Part shown: positions 9,023 through 16,747 of the stretch, piece by piece
How positions within the stretch are numbered: the first letter of the stretch is position 1
Layout: each line of letters starts with the position of its first letter
Assembly: GCA_040756375.1 (NCBI GenBank)
Contig: JBFLZC010000008.1
Span: 1-64,000 of the forward strand
Source: VGSG01 sp040756375
Lineage (GTDB): Bacteria > Desulfobacterota > Desulfomonilia > Desulfomonilales > Desulfomonilaceae
Direction of reading: 5' to 3'
DNA: 64,000 nucleotides
Program-made: the position numbers and the translations under genes
The notes under the pieces: generated by a model
Told to the model about the DNA's origin: nothing
Seen by the model: the letters and a program-made list of their open reading frames with translations, nothing else
The model's database searches: none

Positions 9023-9097
9023 GTGTTTTAGTGTATAATACAAAAGGCGACTGATTGCCGTCTAATATTCGCGGCAACTCCGAGAGGTGTTCATATT

Positions 9098-10012
9098 ATG
9101 GAAAGTGCGTGGACCACGGCCAGCTATGGCTTGGCATTCTTCATCATTTTCGGCGCGGTTTTCGGCGTCGTGTTGGCTTACGCGGCGAAGCGCTTCGCAG
9201 TCCAGGTGGACCCGAAGATCGAAGCAGTCAGGGCTTGTCTTCCGGGCGCAAATTGCGGCGCGTGCGGCTTTGCGGGATGCGAATCCTACGCGGAGGCGGT
9301 CTGCACCATTCCCGATGTCCCGGTGAATAAGTGTGCGCCCGGTAAAGGCGACGTCGCGTGCAAGGTTGCGGACATAACCGGCAAGCAGGCCGCGGAGGCG
9401 GGTGAGGTGATCTCCGCGTTGCGTTGTTCCCGGAATGAGGGTGGCGTCAAGCGGAAGCATTCATACGTCGGTTTTGATACGTGCACGGGAGCGAATCTTG
9501 CCTTCGGCGGCCCCTGGGAATGCAACTTCGCGTGCATAGGTTACGGTGACTGCGAGACAGCGTGCCCGTTCCACGCGATCCATATGCATGACGGGATGCC
9601 GATGATCGACCCGGAGAAGTGCACAGGATGCGGTGTGTGCGTGAAGATTTGCCCGAAGAGCGTGCTTTCGCTTGTGCCCAAGGATGCCCCGGTCTACGTG
9701 CCTTGCAGCACGAAAGACAAAGGCAAGGACGTGACAAACGTCTGTTCCGCGGGATGCATCCATTGCTTGGCCTGCACCAGGAAGGCCAAGGACGTGGTAA
9801 ACCTGGTTAACGACCGCATCGAAGTCGATTATCCCAACTTGACCGAACAGATGGCCAAAGACGCGGTGTGGGCGTGCAATCGCCAATTTATCTTCCGTTA
9901 CCGCGATCCTGAACAGCAAACCAAGGCAGTTGAACAGATAAAGACAGAGCAGGCCGCAAAGAAAGCCGCAGCTGCAGCCAAGAAAGCCGCGGAAGAGACC
10001 GCAGAGGCTTGA
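9098..10012 (+). CDS. rnfB: Rnf complex ferredoxin-like subunit RnfB
   Basis: RnfB is the iron-sulfur entry subunit that accepts electrons from ferredoxin. The 304-residue protein has one N-terminal membrane helix. A Fe-S domain of the CxxxxCGxCGxxGC type follows (CLPGANCGACGFAGC, residues 46-60). Next come two [4Fe-4S] ferredoxin motifs (CIGYGDCETACP and CTGCGVCVKICP) and a further Cys cluster (CSAGCIHCLACTRKAK). The C-terminus is a low-complexity tail rich in Ala and Lys (AAKKAAAAAKKAAEE). The 75-nt gap after rnfA holds a TATAAT-like box and a small TTGCCG/CGGCAA stem, so an internal promoter is possible. No clear terminator follows the gene. Confidence 0.96.
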   Translation: MESAWTTASYGLAFFIIFGAVFGVVLAYAAKRFAVQVDPKIEAVRACLPGANCGACGFAGCESYAEAVCTIPDVPVNKCAPGKGDVACKVADITGKQAAEAGEVISALRCSRNEGGVKRKHSYVGFDTCTGANLAFGGPWECNFACIGYGDCETACPFHAIHMHDGMPMIDPEKCTGCGVCVKICPKSVLSLVPKDAPVYVPCSTKDKGKDVTNVCSAGCIHCLACTRKAKDVVNLVNDRIEVDYPNLTEQMAKDAVWACNRQFIFRYRDPEQQTKAVEQIKTEQAAKKAAAAAKKAAEETAEA

Positions 10013-10064
10013 TTCCTACCCACGTATGAGGCTCCCGCGGCGCTCGGTCGAATGCACGTTCAGA

Positions 10065-11453
10065 TCAGGGCGTCGGCTGGGAGCGCAGACGATCCACGTC
10101 AATTTCGTACTTCTTGATCAGATTCCAGACGGTCTGACGACTCACCCCTAAGATTCGGGCCGCTTCTCTCCGCTTACCCTTAGCAGCAACGAGAGCTTCG
10201 ATGAGGCGCTCCTTGCTTGTTCGCCGAATTGGGGCGTTTTGAAGCGAGGCATGAAATGTGTATGGGGTCTGGGTTAGTTCCGGCAAATCGCCTCTCGTGA
10301 TGGTATCCCCGGAACACACCACAAAGGCGTATTCCATGACATTGATCAGCTCGCGAATGTTTCCCGGCCAATTGTAGCGGATCAGGACTTCCATAGCCTC
10401 TCGGTCGACTCCTGTAATACATTTCCCGGTTCGTGCGGAGATCTGCCGAATGAAGTGGCTTACCAACAGAGGCACGTCTCCGGGCCGCTCACGGAGTGGG
10501 GGCACCTGGAGCGGGATCACGTTGAGTCGATAAAAAAGATCCTCTCGAAACAGGCCTCTCGCCATCAGCATTCTCAGGTCCCGGTGGGTCGCCGCAATTA
10601 TGCGGACATCGATCGGCAGAGGACGATAGTCGCCGACGCGTTCAACTTCCTTTTGCTCGATGACCCTCAGGAGTTTCACTTGGGTGGAAAGCGGCACGTC
10701 GCCGATCTCGTCCAGGAATATGTCGCCGCCGTGCGCGGCCTCAAACCTACCTTTGGTGGTCCTGTCCGCGCCTGTGTAAGCCCCTTTCACGTGTCCGAAG
10801 AGCTCGCTCTCCAACAGCGATTCGCTCAGCGCAGCACAGCTCACTCGAATGAAAGGCCCTTTGCTCTTCTTACCCAACGCGTGAATCGCAGCAGCCACAA
10901 GTTCCTTGCCCGTGCCGCTCTCTCCGTACATGAGCACCGGAGCATCCGACGCCGCGGCCTTCCTCATGAGATCAAACAAGGTTCGCATCTGTGGTGAAGT
11001 CCCGATGATCCCGTGGAACCCGTACCGCTCGGTAAGCAGGTCTCGCAGGTGAAGGACTTCTTTCTCGGTCTGTTGCAGTCTGGTCAGATCACTTTGAACC
11101 TCAACTGCGCACAGCGCACGCCCTTCGGGATCGGGAATCACTCGGGCATTCTTAAGCACGGTGACAAGCGTGCCGTCCTTGCGTTTAAGGGAGCAGTACT
11201 TATCCACGAGTTGGCCTTGCCTGAAGAGGGCACACGGGCCTTGCCTCTCTTGAGAGGGGGTGCGAGGGCAACAGTCGAAGTCAAGCACGGAACAGCGCCG
11301 TCCAACGAGCTCGTCGCGGGAGAAACCGGTCAAGATTTCCATAGCCCGGTTTACGAAGACGATCTTGCCTCCGCGCTCGATGAGCATGAGCCCTTCACTC
11401 ATGGTGTCGAGGATCGTTTCCCAGAAAGCAGGATCGCTTCGCGGCAAGAGCAT
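10065..11453 (-). CDS. PAS-domain sigma-54-dependent transcriptional activator
   Basis: An NtrC-family enhancer-binding protein of 462 residues. An N-terminal PAS domain (about 8-125) contains an unusual cysteine group: C54, C61, C62, C74 and C87. The AAA+ domain follows with Walker A GESGTGKE (177-184), the sigma-54-contact loop GAYTGA (224-229), Walker B GDIFLDE and arginine fingers in RLNVIPLQVPPLRERPGD. A Fis-type helix-turn-helix (REAARILGVSRQTVWNLIKKYEI) ends the protein. The Cys-rich PAS suggests redox, metal or Fe-S sensing, which is inference. The gene faces a sigma-54 promoter and candidate upstream activator sites at 11503-11561, so its target is probably the adjacent membrane-protein gene. 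Confidence 0.93.
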   Translation of the reverse strand: MLLPRSDPAFWETILDTMSEGLMLIERGGKIVFVNRAMEILTGFSRDELVGRRCSVLDFDCCPRTPSQERQGPCALFRQGQLVDKYCSLKRKDGTLVTVLKNARVIPDPEGRALCAVEVQSDLTRLQQTEKEVLHLRDLLTERYGFHGIIGTSPQMRTLFDLMRKAAASDAPVLMYGESGTGKELVAAAIHALGKKSKGPFIRVSCAALSESLLESELFGHVKGAYTGADRTTKGRFEAAHGGDIFLDEIGDVPLSTQVKLLRVIEQKEVERVGDYRPLPIDVRIIAATHRDLRMLMARGLFREDLFYRLNVIPLQVPPLRERPGDVPLLVSHFIRQISARTGKCITGVDREAMEVLIRYNWPGNIRELINVMEYAFVVCSGDTITRGDLPELTQTPYTFHASLQNAPIRRTSKERLIEALVAAKGKRREAARILGVSRQTVWNLIKKYEIDVDRLRSQPTP

Positions 11454-11502
11454 TGTTCGCTCCCAAATGCTCGTCGTCTGCTTCTTCCAGGTTAAATTGA
11501 GC

Positions 11503-11561
11503 GTAAAGAGATGTCAAGTCTTTACACAAAACTTTACGTTTACGGATGGCTCAAAGTAAAG
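11503..11561. promoter_or_regulatory. Candidate enhancer (UAS) sites for the sigma-54 activator
   Basis: A perfect dyad GTAAAGA (11503-11509) / TCTTTAC (11519-11525) is followed by CTTTAC (11532-11537) and GTAAAG (11556-11561). The four half-sites lie 40-100 bp upstream of the -24/-12 promoter, the usual position for activator binding. They also sit just upstream of the regulator gene on the other strand, so autoregulation is possible. Confidence 0.5.
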
Positions 11562-11599
11562 GAAACGCCTGCGTTAGCCCATGAGAGCGCTGATATCAG

Positions 11600-11614
11600 T
11601 GGCACGGATGTTGC
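11600..11614 (+). promoter_or_regulatory. Sigma-54 (-24/-12) promoter
   Basis: TGGCACGGATGTTGC matches the sigma-54 consensus, with GG and GC exactly 10 nt apart. Transcription should begin near 11626, about 140 nt upstream of the small membrane-protein gene. It is the only good -24/-12 match I noticed in the window. Confidence 0.75.
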
Positions 11615-11765
11615 CCCGCGTAAGAAATACTTACTTGAGCATGGCTCAAGTGACTGGAGCCTTGGCGGGTGCGAGACTTCTGGTGTGAGGGCAAAGATAC
11701 GTGCTGAGGGGGCCCGATTCGCTTACAAGACTCGAGAACCAAGCTGATCACCAAAGGAGGAGGCC

Positions 11766-12059
11766 ATGACTGAGCACGAAAGCGCACTGAAGAGGACTGT
11801 GCTTAACGTAGGCGCCTGGATGTTCATCGGAGGAGCACTGATCCTTGGGCCGGTAGGCCTGTTGTTGATTTGTGGCCTTGCCTACGCCATGTATTTCTCG
11901 AATCTCGCTCTAGGCGTAGTGTGCATCATGTTGCTGGGAGCGCCTTTGCTCTTCCTCGCCCTGTGGTTGGTGCTTGGCGGGGCTGCATTTATCGTGGAAA
12001 GATCCGCTGGAAGAGGGGTCCTGGAAGCCGAGGCTAAGGCCGAGGTCAACTCGCTCTGA
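11766..12059 (+). CDS. Small sigma-54-controlled inner-membrane protein
   Basis: A 97-residue protein with two or three hydrophobic segments (about 17-43 and 48-76) and a short charged C-terminus. I do not recognise the family. The start is firm, with GGAGGAGG a few bases before the ATG. It is the first gene after the -24/-12 promoter at 11600, so it is the likely direct target of the divergent PAS/sigma-54 activator. The cytochrome gene at 12324 lies 264 nt downstream in the same direction and may belong to the same transcript, although a CCCCAG/CTGGGG stem at 12103-12120 stands between them. A role as a membrane adaptor or stress protein would be guesswork. Confidence 0.75.
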   Translation: MTEHESALKRTVLNVGAWMFIGGALILGPVGLLLICGLAYAMYFSNLALGVVCIMLLGAPLLFLALWLVLGGAAFIVERSAGRGVLEAEAKAEVNSL

Positions 12060-12102
12060 GGGTTGAGCCCGAACATAAGGCTTTCCGGGTGCCGATTCCG
12101 CG

Positions 12103-12120
12103 CCCCAGCAATGTCTGGGG
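12103..12120. other. Small stem-loop between membrane protein and cytochrome genes
   Basis: CCCCAG (12103-12108) and CTGGGG (12115-12120) flank a 6-nt loop. No U-rich tract follows directly, so it is at best a weak terminator or attenuator within the 264-nt gap. Confidence 0.3.
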
Positions 12121-12323
12121 TCATGTGCTGTTTTGACATCCGATAAGGTGCTCTGGGGTGCTTGCACCTTGTATTTCCTCTGCGGAGGAGAGATAGAGAC
12201 GCGGACCGTCGTGCAGGGAGGATCACGGCTTCCCGGCAGAAGGGGGGGTCTTTTTTTGTTTGGACGGGTGCTCGTTGACATGCCGCGGCGTTAATTCTAC
12301 GTTAGCTACACTCGCGCTGAGTA

Positions 12324-14057
12324 ATGCATATGAAAGCAGAACGGGCTCCGCTATTGCTCTGCATCGTCACCGGTCTGATACTGGCTTCTGTGGGCGTGTG
12401 TGGTGCTGAAGATCCGTTCCTCACCACTGAAGAATGCCTTGTATGTCACGGGCAAGAGGATTTGAAATCCCGCCGCGGGATAAGCCGATACATCGATCCC
12501 GCGCGATACCAGACGTCAGTTCACGGAACCCACGTCGAAGGATGCGCCTCCTGCCACGCCGGCATTACAGAGATCGATCGACAGGCCAGAATCCCCCATC
12601 CAGCTCCTTCCGAGCCGAATTGCAGTCAGTGTCACCCTCGGGTGTTCGAGGAATATTCAAGGAGTCTCCACGCACAAGTATCAAAGAAGCTGTGCTATTC
12701 ATGCCACAGCCCGCATTACAGCGTCTCCTTTCGTAGCCTGTCGGGAGCTGACAGGAAAGCAATCTGTCTCAAATGCCACGATGCGTGGAGAACCCATCGC
12801 TGGCTGCCCCAGATGAACCTCCACTTTGACTACCTGGAATGCACTTCGTGTCACGCACTGAATGCTGAGATCGGAATCATATTCTCCTTGGTCGAAGGTT
12901 CTGAGGGCTCGCGAGAGCACATCTTGGATTACCGAAGACTAGTACGTTTCGTCGAGCCAGGAAAGAAAGGGCTTGCTGAGACTTTGGATCGGGATGCAAA
13001 CGGTAGGATCTCCGATGACGAGCTCCAAGCCTTTATGAACCGCCTCAAGGAGCAAGGCATGTCTGAAGCCGCGCTCCAAGCACGAATTCTGGTCTTTAAG
13101 CCAAGTCACAATTTCTCTGCCCGAGGAGAGCAGACGCGGAACTGTTTGCTGTGTCATTCGACCGGGGCTCCGTTTTATTCCAAGCTCTTGCTGAAATTAC
13201 CTGAGGAAGACGGGGGATTCAGGACCATGCCGCTGGAGAAAGGCTTTCTCGCGCGGCGCGGCCAACGACCATTTATGGAAGATGTCTATCTGCTGGGCGA
13301 GTCCAAGATACGCAAAGAGGATTTGGACGAAGTGCTCTCAATCCTCCGCAAAATCGGATTCAAATGGATTGACGTGCTTGGAGCGTTCATTGCTGTTTTC
13401 AGTCTTTGTGCGGTCGGTTTCCATGCGATGCTCATTCTCTTGACTAGGAAAGCACGAGGGACCAGCCCGCCATCCTTGACCATGGAACCGCTCCCGTGGC
13501 CGGTAAGGGTCTGGCACTGGGTGCACGGTTTGTGCGTGATCGTGTTGGTTTTCACAGGGATACAGTTAAGACTCCCTGATGTCTTCCCTATATTCGCTTC
13601 CTTCTTGAACGCGGTCAATCTCCACAACCTGTGCGGGCTGGTGGTGGCGGCGGATTTCGTATTCTGGCTGTTGTATCACCTGGTCAAGAGAGAGTTCAGC
13701 GAGCGGTTCCTTGTTTCACCGGTAGGCTTTTTTCGAGACGTCACGGAAACCCTCCATTACTATGGGTATGTGATCTTCGCGGGAGGTAACTATCCCAAGA
13801 CCAGCACTCGGTACGCCCCATTCGACCCGGTGGAACGGATATTCTATTTGACCCTTATGCTGGTGCTTGTGCCCATCCAGATTGTTACAGGCTTGATGCT
13901 GTACGACGTGCACACCATGCAACCGGCCATTATTGCCCTGGGAGGGCTGCGCTGGGTGGATGCCATACATCTCCTGGTTGCTTACCTGATAATATCTTCC
14001 ATGATTCTGCACTGTTACTTCCATACGCTGAAAAAGTACGGACGCCTGGCAGCCTGA
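12324..14057 (+). CDS. Seven-haem cytochrome c fused to an EF-hand and a cytochrome b561-type membrane domain
   Basis: The 577-residue protein has a signal segment (about 8-27) and seven CxxCH haem c motifs starting at Cys38, 74, 100, 124, 148, 173 and 274. A canonical EF-hand loop, DRDANGRISDDE (222-233), interrupts them between haems six and seven. After a helix at about 350-373, residues 388-577 form a four- to five-helix di-haem cytochrome b domain of the Ni/Fe-hydrogenase or formate dehydrogenase gamma type (PLPWPVRVWHWVHG; LHCYFH). This architecture suits electron transfer between the quinone pool and periplasmic carriers. The direction and partner are not shown. Calcium control through the EF-hand is an inference. 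It lies downstream of rnf and the sigma-54 unit. Confidence 0.9.
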   Translation: MHMKAERAPLLLCIVTGLILASVGVCGAEDPFLTTEECLVCHGQEDLKSRRGISRYIDPARYQTSVHGTHVEGCASCHAGITEIDRQARIPHPAPSEPNCSQCHPRVFEEYSRSLHAQVSKKLCYSCHSPHYSVSFRSLSGADRKAICLKCHDAWRTHRWLPQMNLHFDYLECTSCHALNAEIGIIFSLVEGSEGSREHILDYRRLVRFVEPGKKGLAETLDRDANGRISDDELQAFMNRLKEQGMSEAALQARILVFKPSHNFSARGEQTRNCLLCHSTGAPFYSKLLLKLPEEDGGFRTMPLEKGFLARRGQRPFMEDVYLLGESKIRKEDLDEVLSILRKIGFKWIDVLGAFIAVFSLCAVGFHAMLILLTRKARGTSPPSLTMEPLPWPVRVWHWVHGLCVIVLVFTGIQLRLPDVFPIFASFLNAVNLHNLCGLVVAADFVFWLLYHLVKREFSERFLVSPVGFFRDVTETLHYYGYVIFAGGNYPKTSTRYAPFDPVERIFYLTLMLVLVPIQIVTGLMLYDVHTMQPAIIALGGLRWVDAIHLLVAYLIISSMILHCYFHTLKKYGRLAA

Positions 14058-14169
14058 ATCCAGAGGGCCTATCTCCTCATCGGTGATGAAGACCGGGAAA
14101 TCAAGCGTGCCGGTGGGTTATACCGGTTCGCTTGCGGACCGTGAAGATGGCGTTGAAGCAAGAGCGGCC

Positions 14170-14264
14170 GTAGGTTGGATTGAGTCCGGCGTTCGCAGCG
14201 GGACGAAATCCGACATTATGGCCAAAGCAACCTGTCGGCTTTCGCTGGGCTCAACCCGACCTAC
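14170..14264 (-). repeat. 95-bp MITE-like repeat, copy 1
   Basis: This block begins GTAGGTTGG and ends CCCGACCTAC, so its ends are inverted repeats of one another. By eye its reverse complement matches 44336-44430 over the full 95 bp with about 7 differences. Such end symmetry, fixed length and dispersal are typical of non-autonomous miniature elements. Taking copy 2 as the plus orientation, this copy is on the minus strand. Confidence 0.75.
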
Positions 14265-14407
14265 CTTGATTCACCTGATGAAGACCGAGAGGTGAGGTGC
14301 GCCGGTGGGTTAGTTCCCTAGCGAGAAAACCAGCCCTCCGGCATGAGAGGAGATATACCGGTTGTCAAAATTCTTGGCTTCTTGGACAACCCGCGCATGA
14401 CGATGAC

Positions 14408-14514
14408 CGGTAGGGGCCGGAGTCCCCCGGATCAGGTCCGGGGCAGGCTCTGCCGGCCCGAGCTGGTTGATATTTTCAGGAAGAATGTGCCGGCACGGAG
14501 GCCGGCACCTACCG
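14408..14514. repeat. Palindromic repeat with GTAGG ends
   Basis: CGGTAGGGGCCGG (14408-14420) and CCGGCACCTACCG (14502-14514) are inverted repeats with one mismatch in 13. The interior contains further GC-rich stems (CCGGATCAGGTCCGG). It belongs to the same general GTAGG-ended class as the elements at 1120 and 14170 but differs in sequence. Confidence 0.55.
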
Positions 14515-14561
14515 ATGCCCAAGCGGCAATCGGACACTATTTCTGACACTTGCTATGAGCG

Positions 14562-16613
14562 TCAAATCATATAGAAGACTTTCTGCAGTATCTTGGGCGT
14601 GTACCCTTCGATGTCCAGATAGAAGGTGATGCCGCCGTTGAAGAACGGCCAGCCCGCTCCCAGGATGAGTGCGGTATCTATGTCCTTGGGATCGGGAACG
14701 ATCTTCTCCTTGAGCATCATGTCCACCTCAAAGGTGAGGTTGGTCAGGATGCGATCCACAATCTCTTCTTTGACGAATTCCTTGGTCCCTTTGTCGGCCC
14801 AGATTTCAGCGACCTTAGGCATGAGCTCTTTTCCGGGGCCCATCCCTTGATAAATCTGCGTAACCCCAGCTTCAACCATCTTCCTGAAGCGCACGTTATC
14901 CGGGAATCGTTCCGGCCACGCTTCGTGTAGGGTTTCTCCCACATGAAACGCGACCGCGGGTCCGACGAGGCCAAGGAGGTCAAATGGCGCCATAGGTAAG
15001 CCCAAAGTGAGGATCGCCTCGTCCACCTGCTGGAAGGACGCGCCTTCGTCAACGATCTCGAAGCAATCGCTCAGCAGCCTGGTCAGCAGCCGGTTGACCA
15101 CGAATCCGGGGGAATCTTTGACCAAGATCGCGTTCTTCTTGAGCTTCTTAGCAAGGTCGAACGCGGTGGCCAAGGTCTGTTCATCGGTCTTGTCGCCCCG
15201 GATAATCTCAAGTAGCGGCATCATTGCAACAGGATTGAAGAAATGGAAACCAACCAGCCGATCGGGCCGATTCAGTCTGGAGCCCATCTCCGCGACAGAA
15301 AGGCTTGACGTATTCGTGGCCAGGATGCACTCGTCGGAGATCACTTCCTCCGCTTCCGCGAAGACCTGTTGTTTCACGGCCATGTTCTCGAACACAGCCT
15401 CGATCACGAAGTCGCAATCTGCAAAGTCCTTGTATTCCAGCGTAGGAATCAGCAGGCGTTTCAGGTGCTCGCCCTTTGCCTGCGTGAGCCGCCCCTTGCC
15501 GACAAGCGAAGCCAGCTCGCCGTGAACATAGCCGACCCCTTTGTCCAGGAATTCCTGCTTGATGTCCTTCATGACGATGGGGACGCCTACTCGGCGCAAG
15601 AAGAGAACGGCCAACTGTGATGCCATAAGCCCTGCGCCGATGAGTCCGATCTTGTTAACCTTCTTGGGCTTGACCTCTTTGGGCTGCCCTACAGGTTTCT
15701 TGGCGCGGCGCTGAATTAAATCGAAGCTGTAGATCGACGCCTTACAATGCCGTGTCTTGATTAAGTCGCCGAGCGCCTTGTCCTCTTGCGCGAAGCATTC
15801 ATCAAGACTTCTCTCCAGGTTACAAGCGTTTTCCACCAGCTTGACTGCACGGTAAGGCGCGGGCGCGGCTCCGTGAACGCGGAAGTCGATAAAGGTTCGC
15901 GCGGCATCCACATGGTTCTGCAGTCTCGAGCAGTCGGGCGGCTTGCGCTCAATCTTCTCTTTGCCTTCGATGATGTCTTCGAGGAAGGCCAGGGATTCGT
16001 CAAAGAACTCCGCTGCCTCAAACAATCGGTCTGCAAGGCCCATTTCATAGGCCTTCTTCCCATCGATCATGCGGTTCTGGTTCAGGGAATTGTACACGAT
16101 TAGCTCTAGGGCCTTCTCGGGACCGATGAGCCGAGGAGTTAGGGTGCAGCCGCCCCATCCTGGCACAATACCCAGGAAGCATTCGGGGAACCCAATCGCG
16201 GTAACGGCCTTGGACATGGTTCGATAATCACAGTACAAGGCTATTTCCAGGCCGCCTCCCAGGGCCACGCCGTTAACGGCCGCGAGAGTGGGGAAGGGAA
16301 GAGCCATAATCCTCTTCAGCGCGGCATGACCCGCTGCTCCAGCCTGACGTCCTTGCTCGAAGGTGTTCACAAAGGGCATCTGAGTCAGATCCGCGCCCGC
16401 TGCGTATATGTAATGCTTACCACAGAGCATCAGGCCCTTGAGGTCCTTCTGAGCTTCGATGAAATCCATCGCCTGATTCAAGGATTCCAGCGCTTGTTCG
16501 CTGAACGTGGTGGGCTTCCTGTAATCTTCACCATTGTCCATGGTGAGGATCGCGATTTTGCCTACTCGCGATTTGTATATGTTGGTGTAGAACCGTGTAG
16601 GTGCATCAGCCAT
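14562..16613 (-). CDS. Enoyl-CoA hydratase/3-hydroxyacyl-CoA dehydrogenase fusion (FadB/FadJ type)
   Basis: A 683-residue bifunctional beta-oxidation enzyme. Residues 1-200 are a crotonase domain with the oxyanion/active-site regions AAGADLTQM, GVALGGGLEIALYCDYR and GFPECFLGIVPGWGG; the two Glu residues are the expected catalytic pair. From about residue 320 comes the NAD-binding dehydrogenase domain (KIGLIGAGLMAS) with the ATNTSSLSVAEM and GFHFFNPVAMMPLLEII catalytic segments and two C-terminal dehydrogenase domains. It hydrates enoyl-CoA and oxidises the 3-hydroxyacyl-CoA, making NADH. It is the last gene of the minus-strand fatty-acid operon, 134 nt after the thiolase. Confidence 0.95.
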   Translation of the reverse strand: MADAPTRFYTNIYKSRVGKIAILTMDNGEDYRKPTTFSEQALESLNQAMDFIEAQKDLKGLMLCGKHYIYAAGADLTQMPFVNTFEQGRQAGAAGHAALKRIMALPFPTLAAVNGVALGGGLEIALYCDYRTMSKAVTAIGFPECFLGIVPGWGGCTLTPRLIGPEKALELIVYNSLNQNRMIDGKKAYEMGLADRLFEAAEFFDESLAFLEDIIEGKEKIERKPPDCSRLQNHVDAARTFIDFRVHGAAPAPYRAVKLVENACNLERSLDECFAQEDKALGDLIKTRHCKASIYSFDLIQRRAKKPVGQPKEVKPKKVNKIGLIGAGLMASQLAVLFLRRVGVPIVMKDIKQEFLDKGVGYVHGELASLVGKGRLTQAKGEHLKRLLIPTLEYKDFADCDFVIEAVFENMAVKQQVFAEAEEVISDECILATNTSSLSVAEMGSRLNRPDRLVGFHFFNPVAMMPLLEIIRGDKTDEQTLATAFDLAKKLKKNAILVKDSPGFVVNRLLTRLLSDCFEIVDEGASFQQVDEAILTLGLPMAPFDLLGLVGPAVAFHVGETLHEAWPERFPDNVRFRKMVEAGVTQIYQGMGPGKELMPKVAEIWADKGTKEFVKEEIVDRILTNLTFEVDMMLKEKIVPDPKDIDTALILGAGWPFFNGGITFYLDIEGYTPKILQKVFYMI

Positions 16614-16747
16614 GACGCCTCCTTATGATCGAAACTGTCCTTCTCTGGAAGTGTGCCGACTCCGGCCACAAAGCCGTGGGCTGGGCCGTTCAAACGGTGC
16701 CGTGCGCTCCGAGGGCGCAGCGCCAGCGAAAACCGACGTGGCAACCG

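Larger units (their letters stand above)
14058..14561. repeat. Intergenic region made of dispersed repeats
   Basis: The 504-bp gap between two convergent operons contains two separate inverted-end elements, at 14170-14264 and 14408-14514, and no credible gene. Both are described individually. The flanks repeat the short phrase GTGCCGGTGGGTTA (near 14107 and 14299), perhaps further repeat debris. Confidence 0.6.

Noticed and set aside
12225..12265. Possible terminator at a T-rich run before the cytochrome gene
   Set aside because: TCTTTTTTTG follows a G-run, but no clear stem precedes it on either strand.
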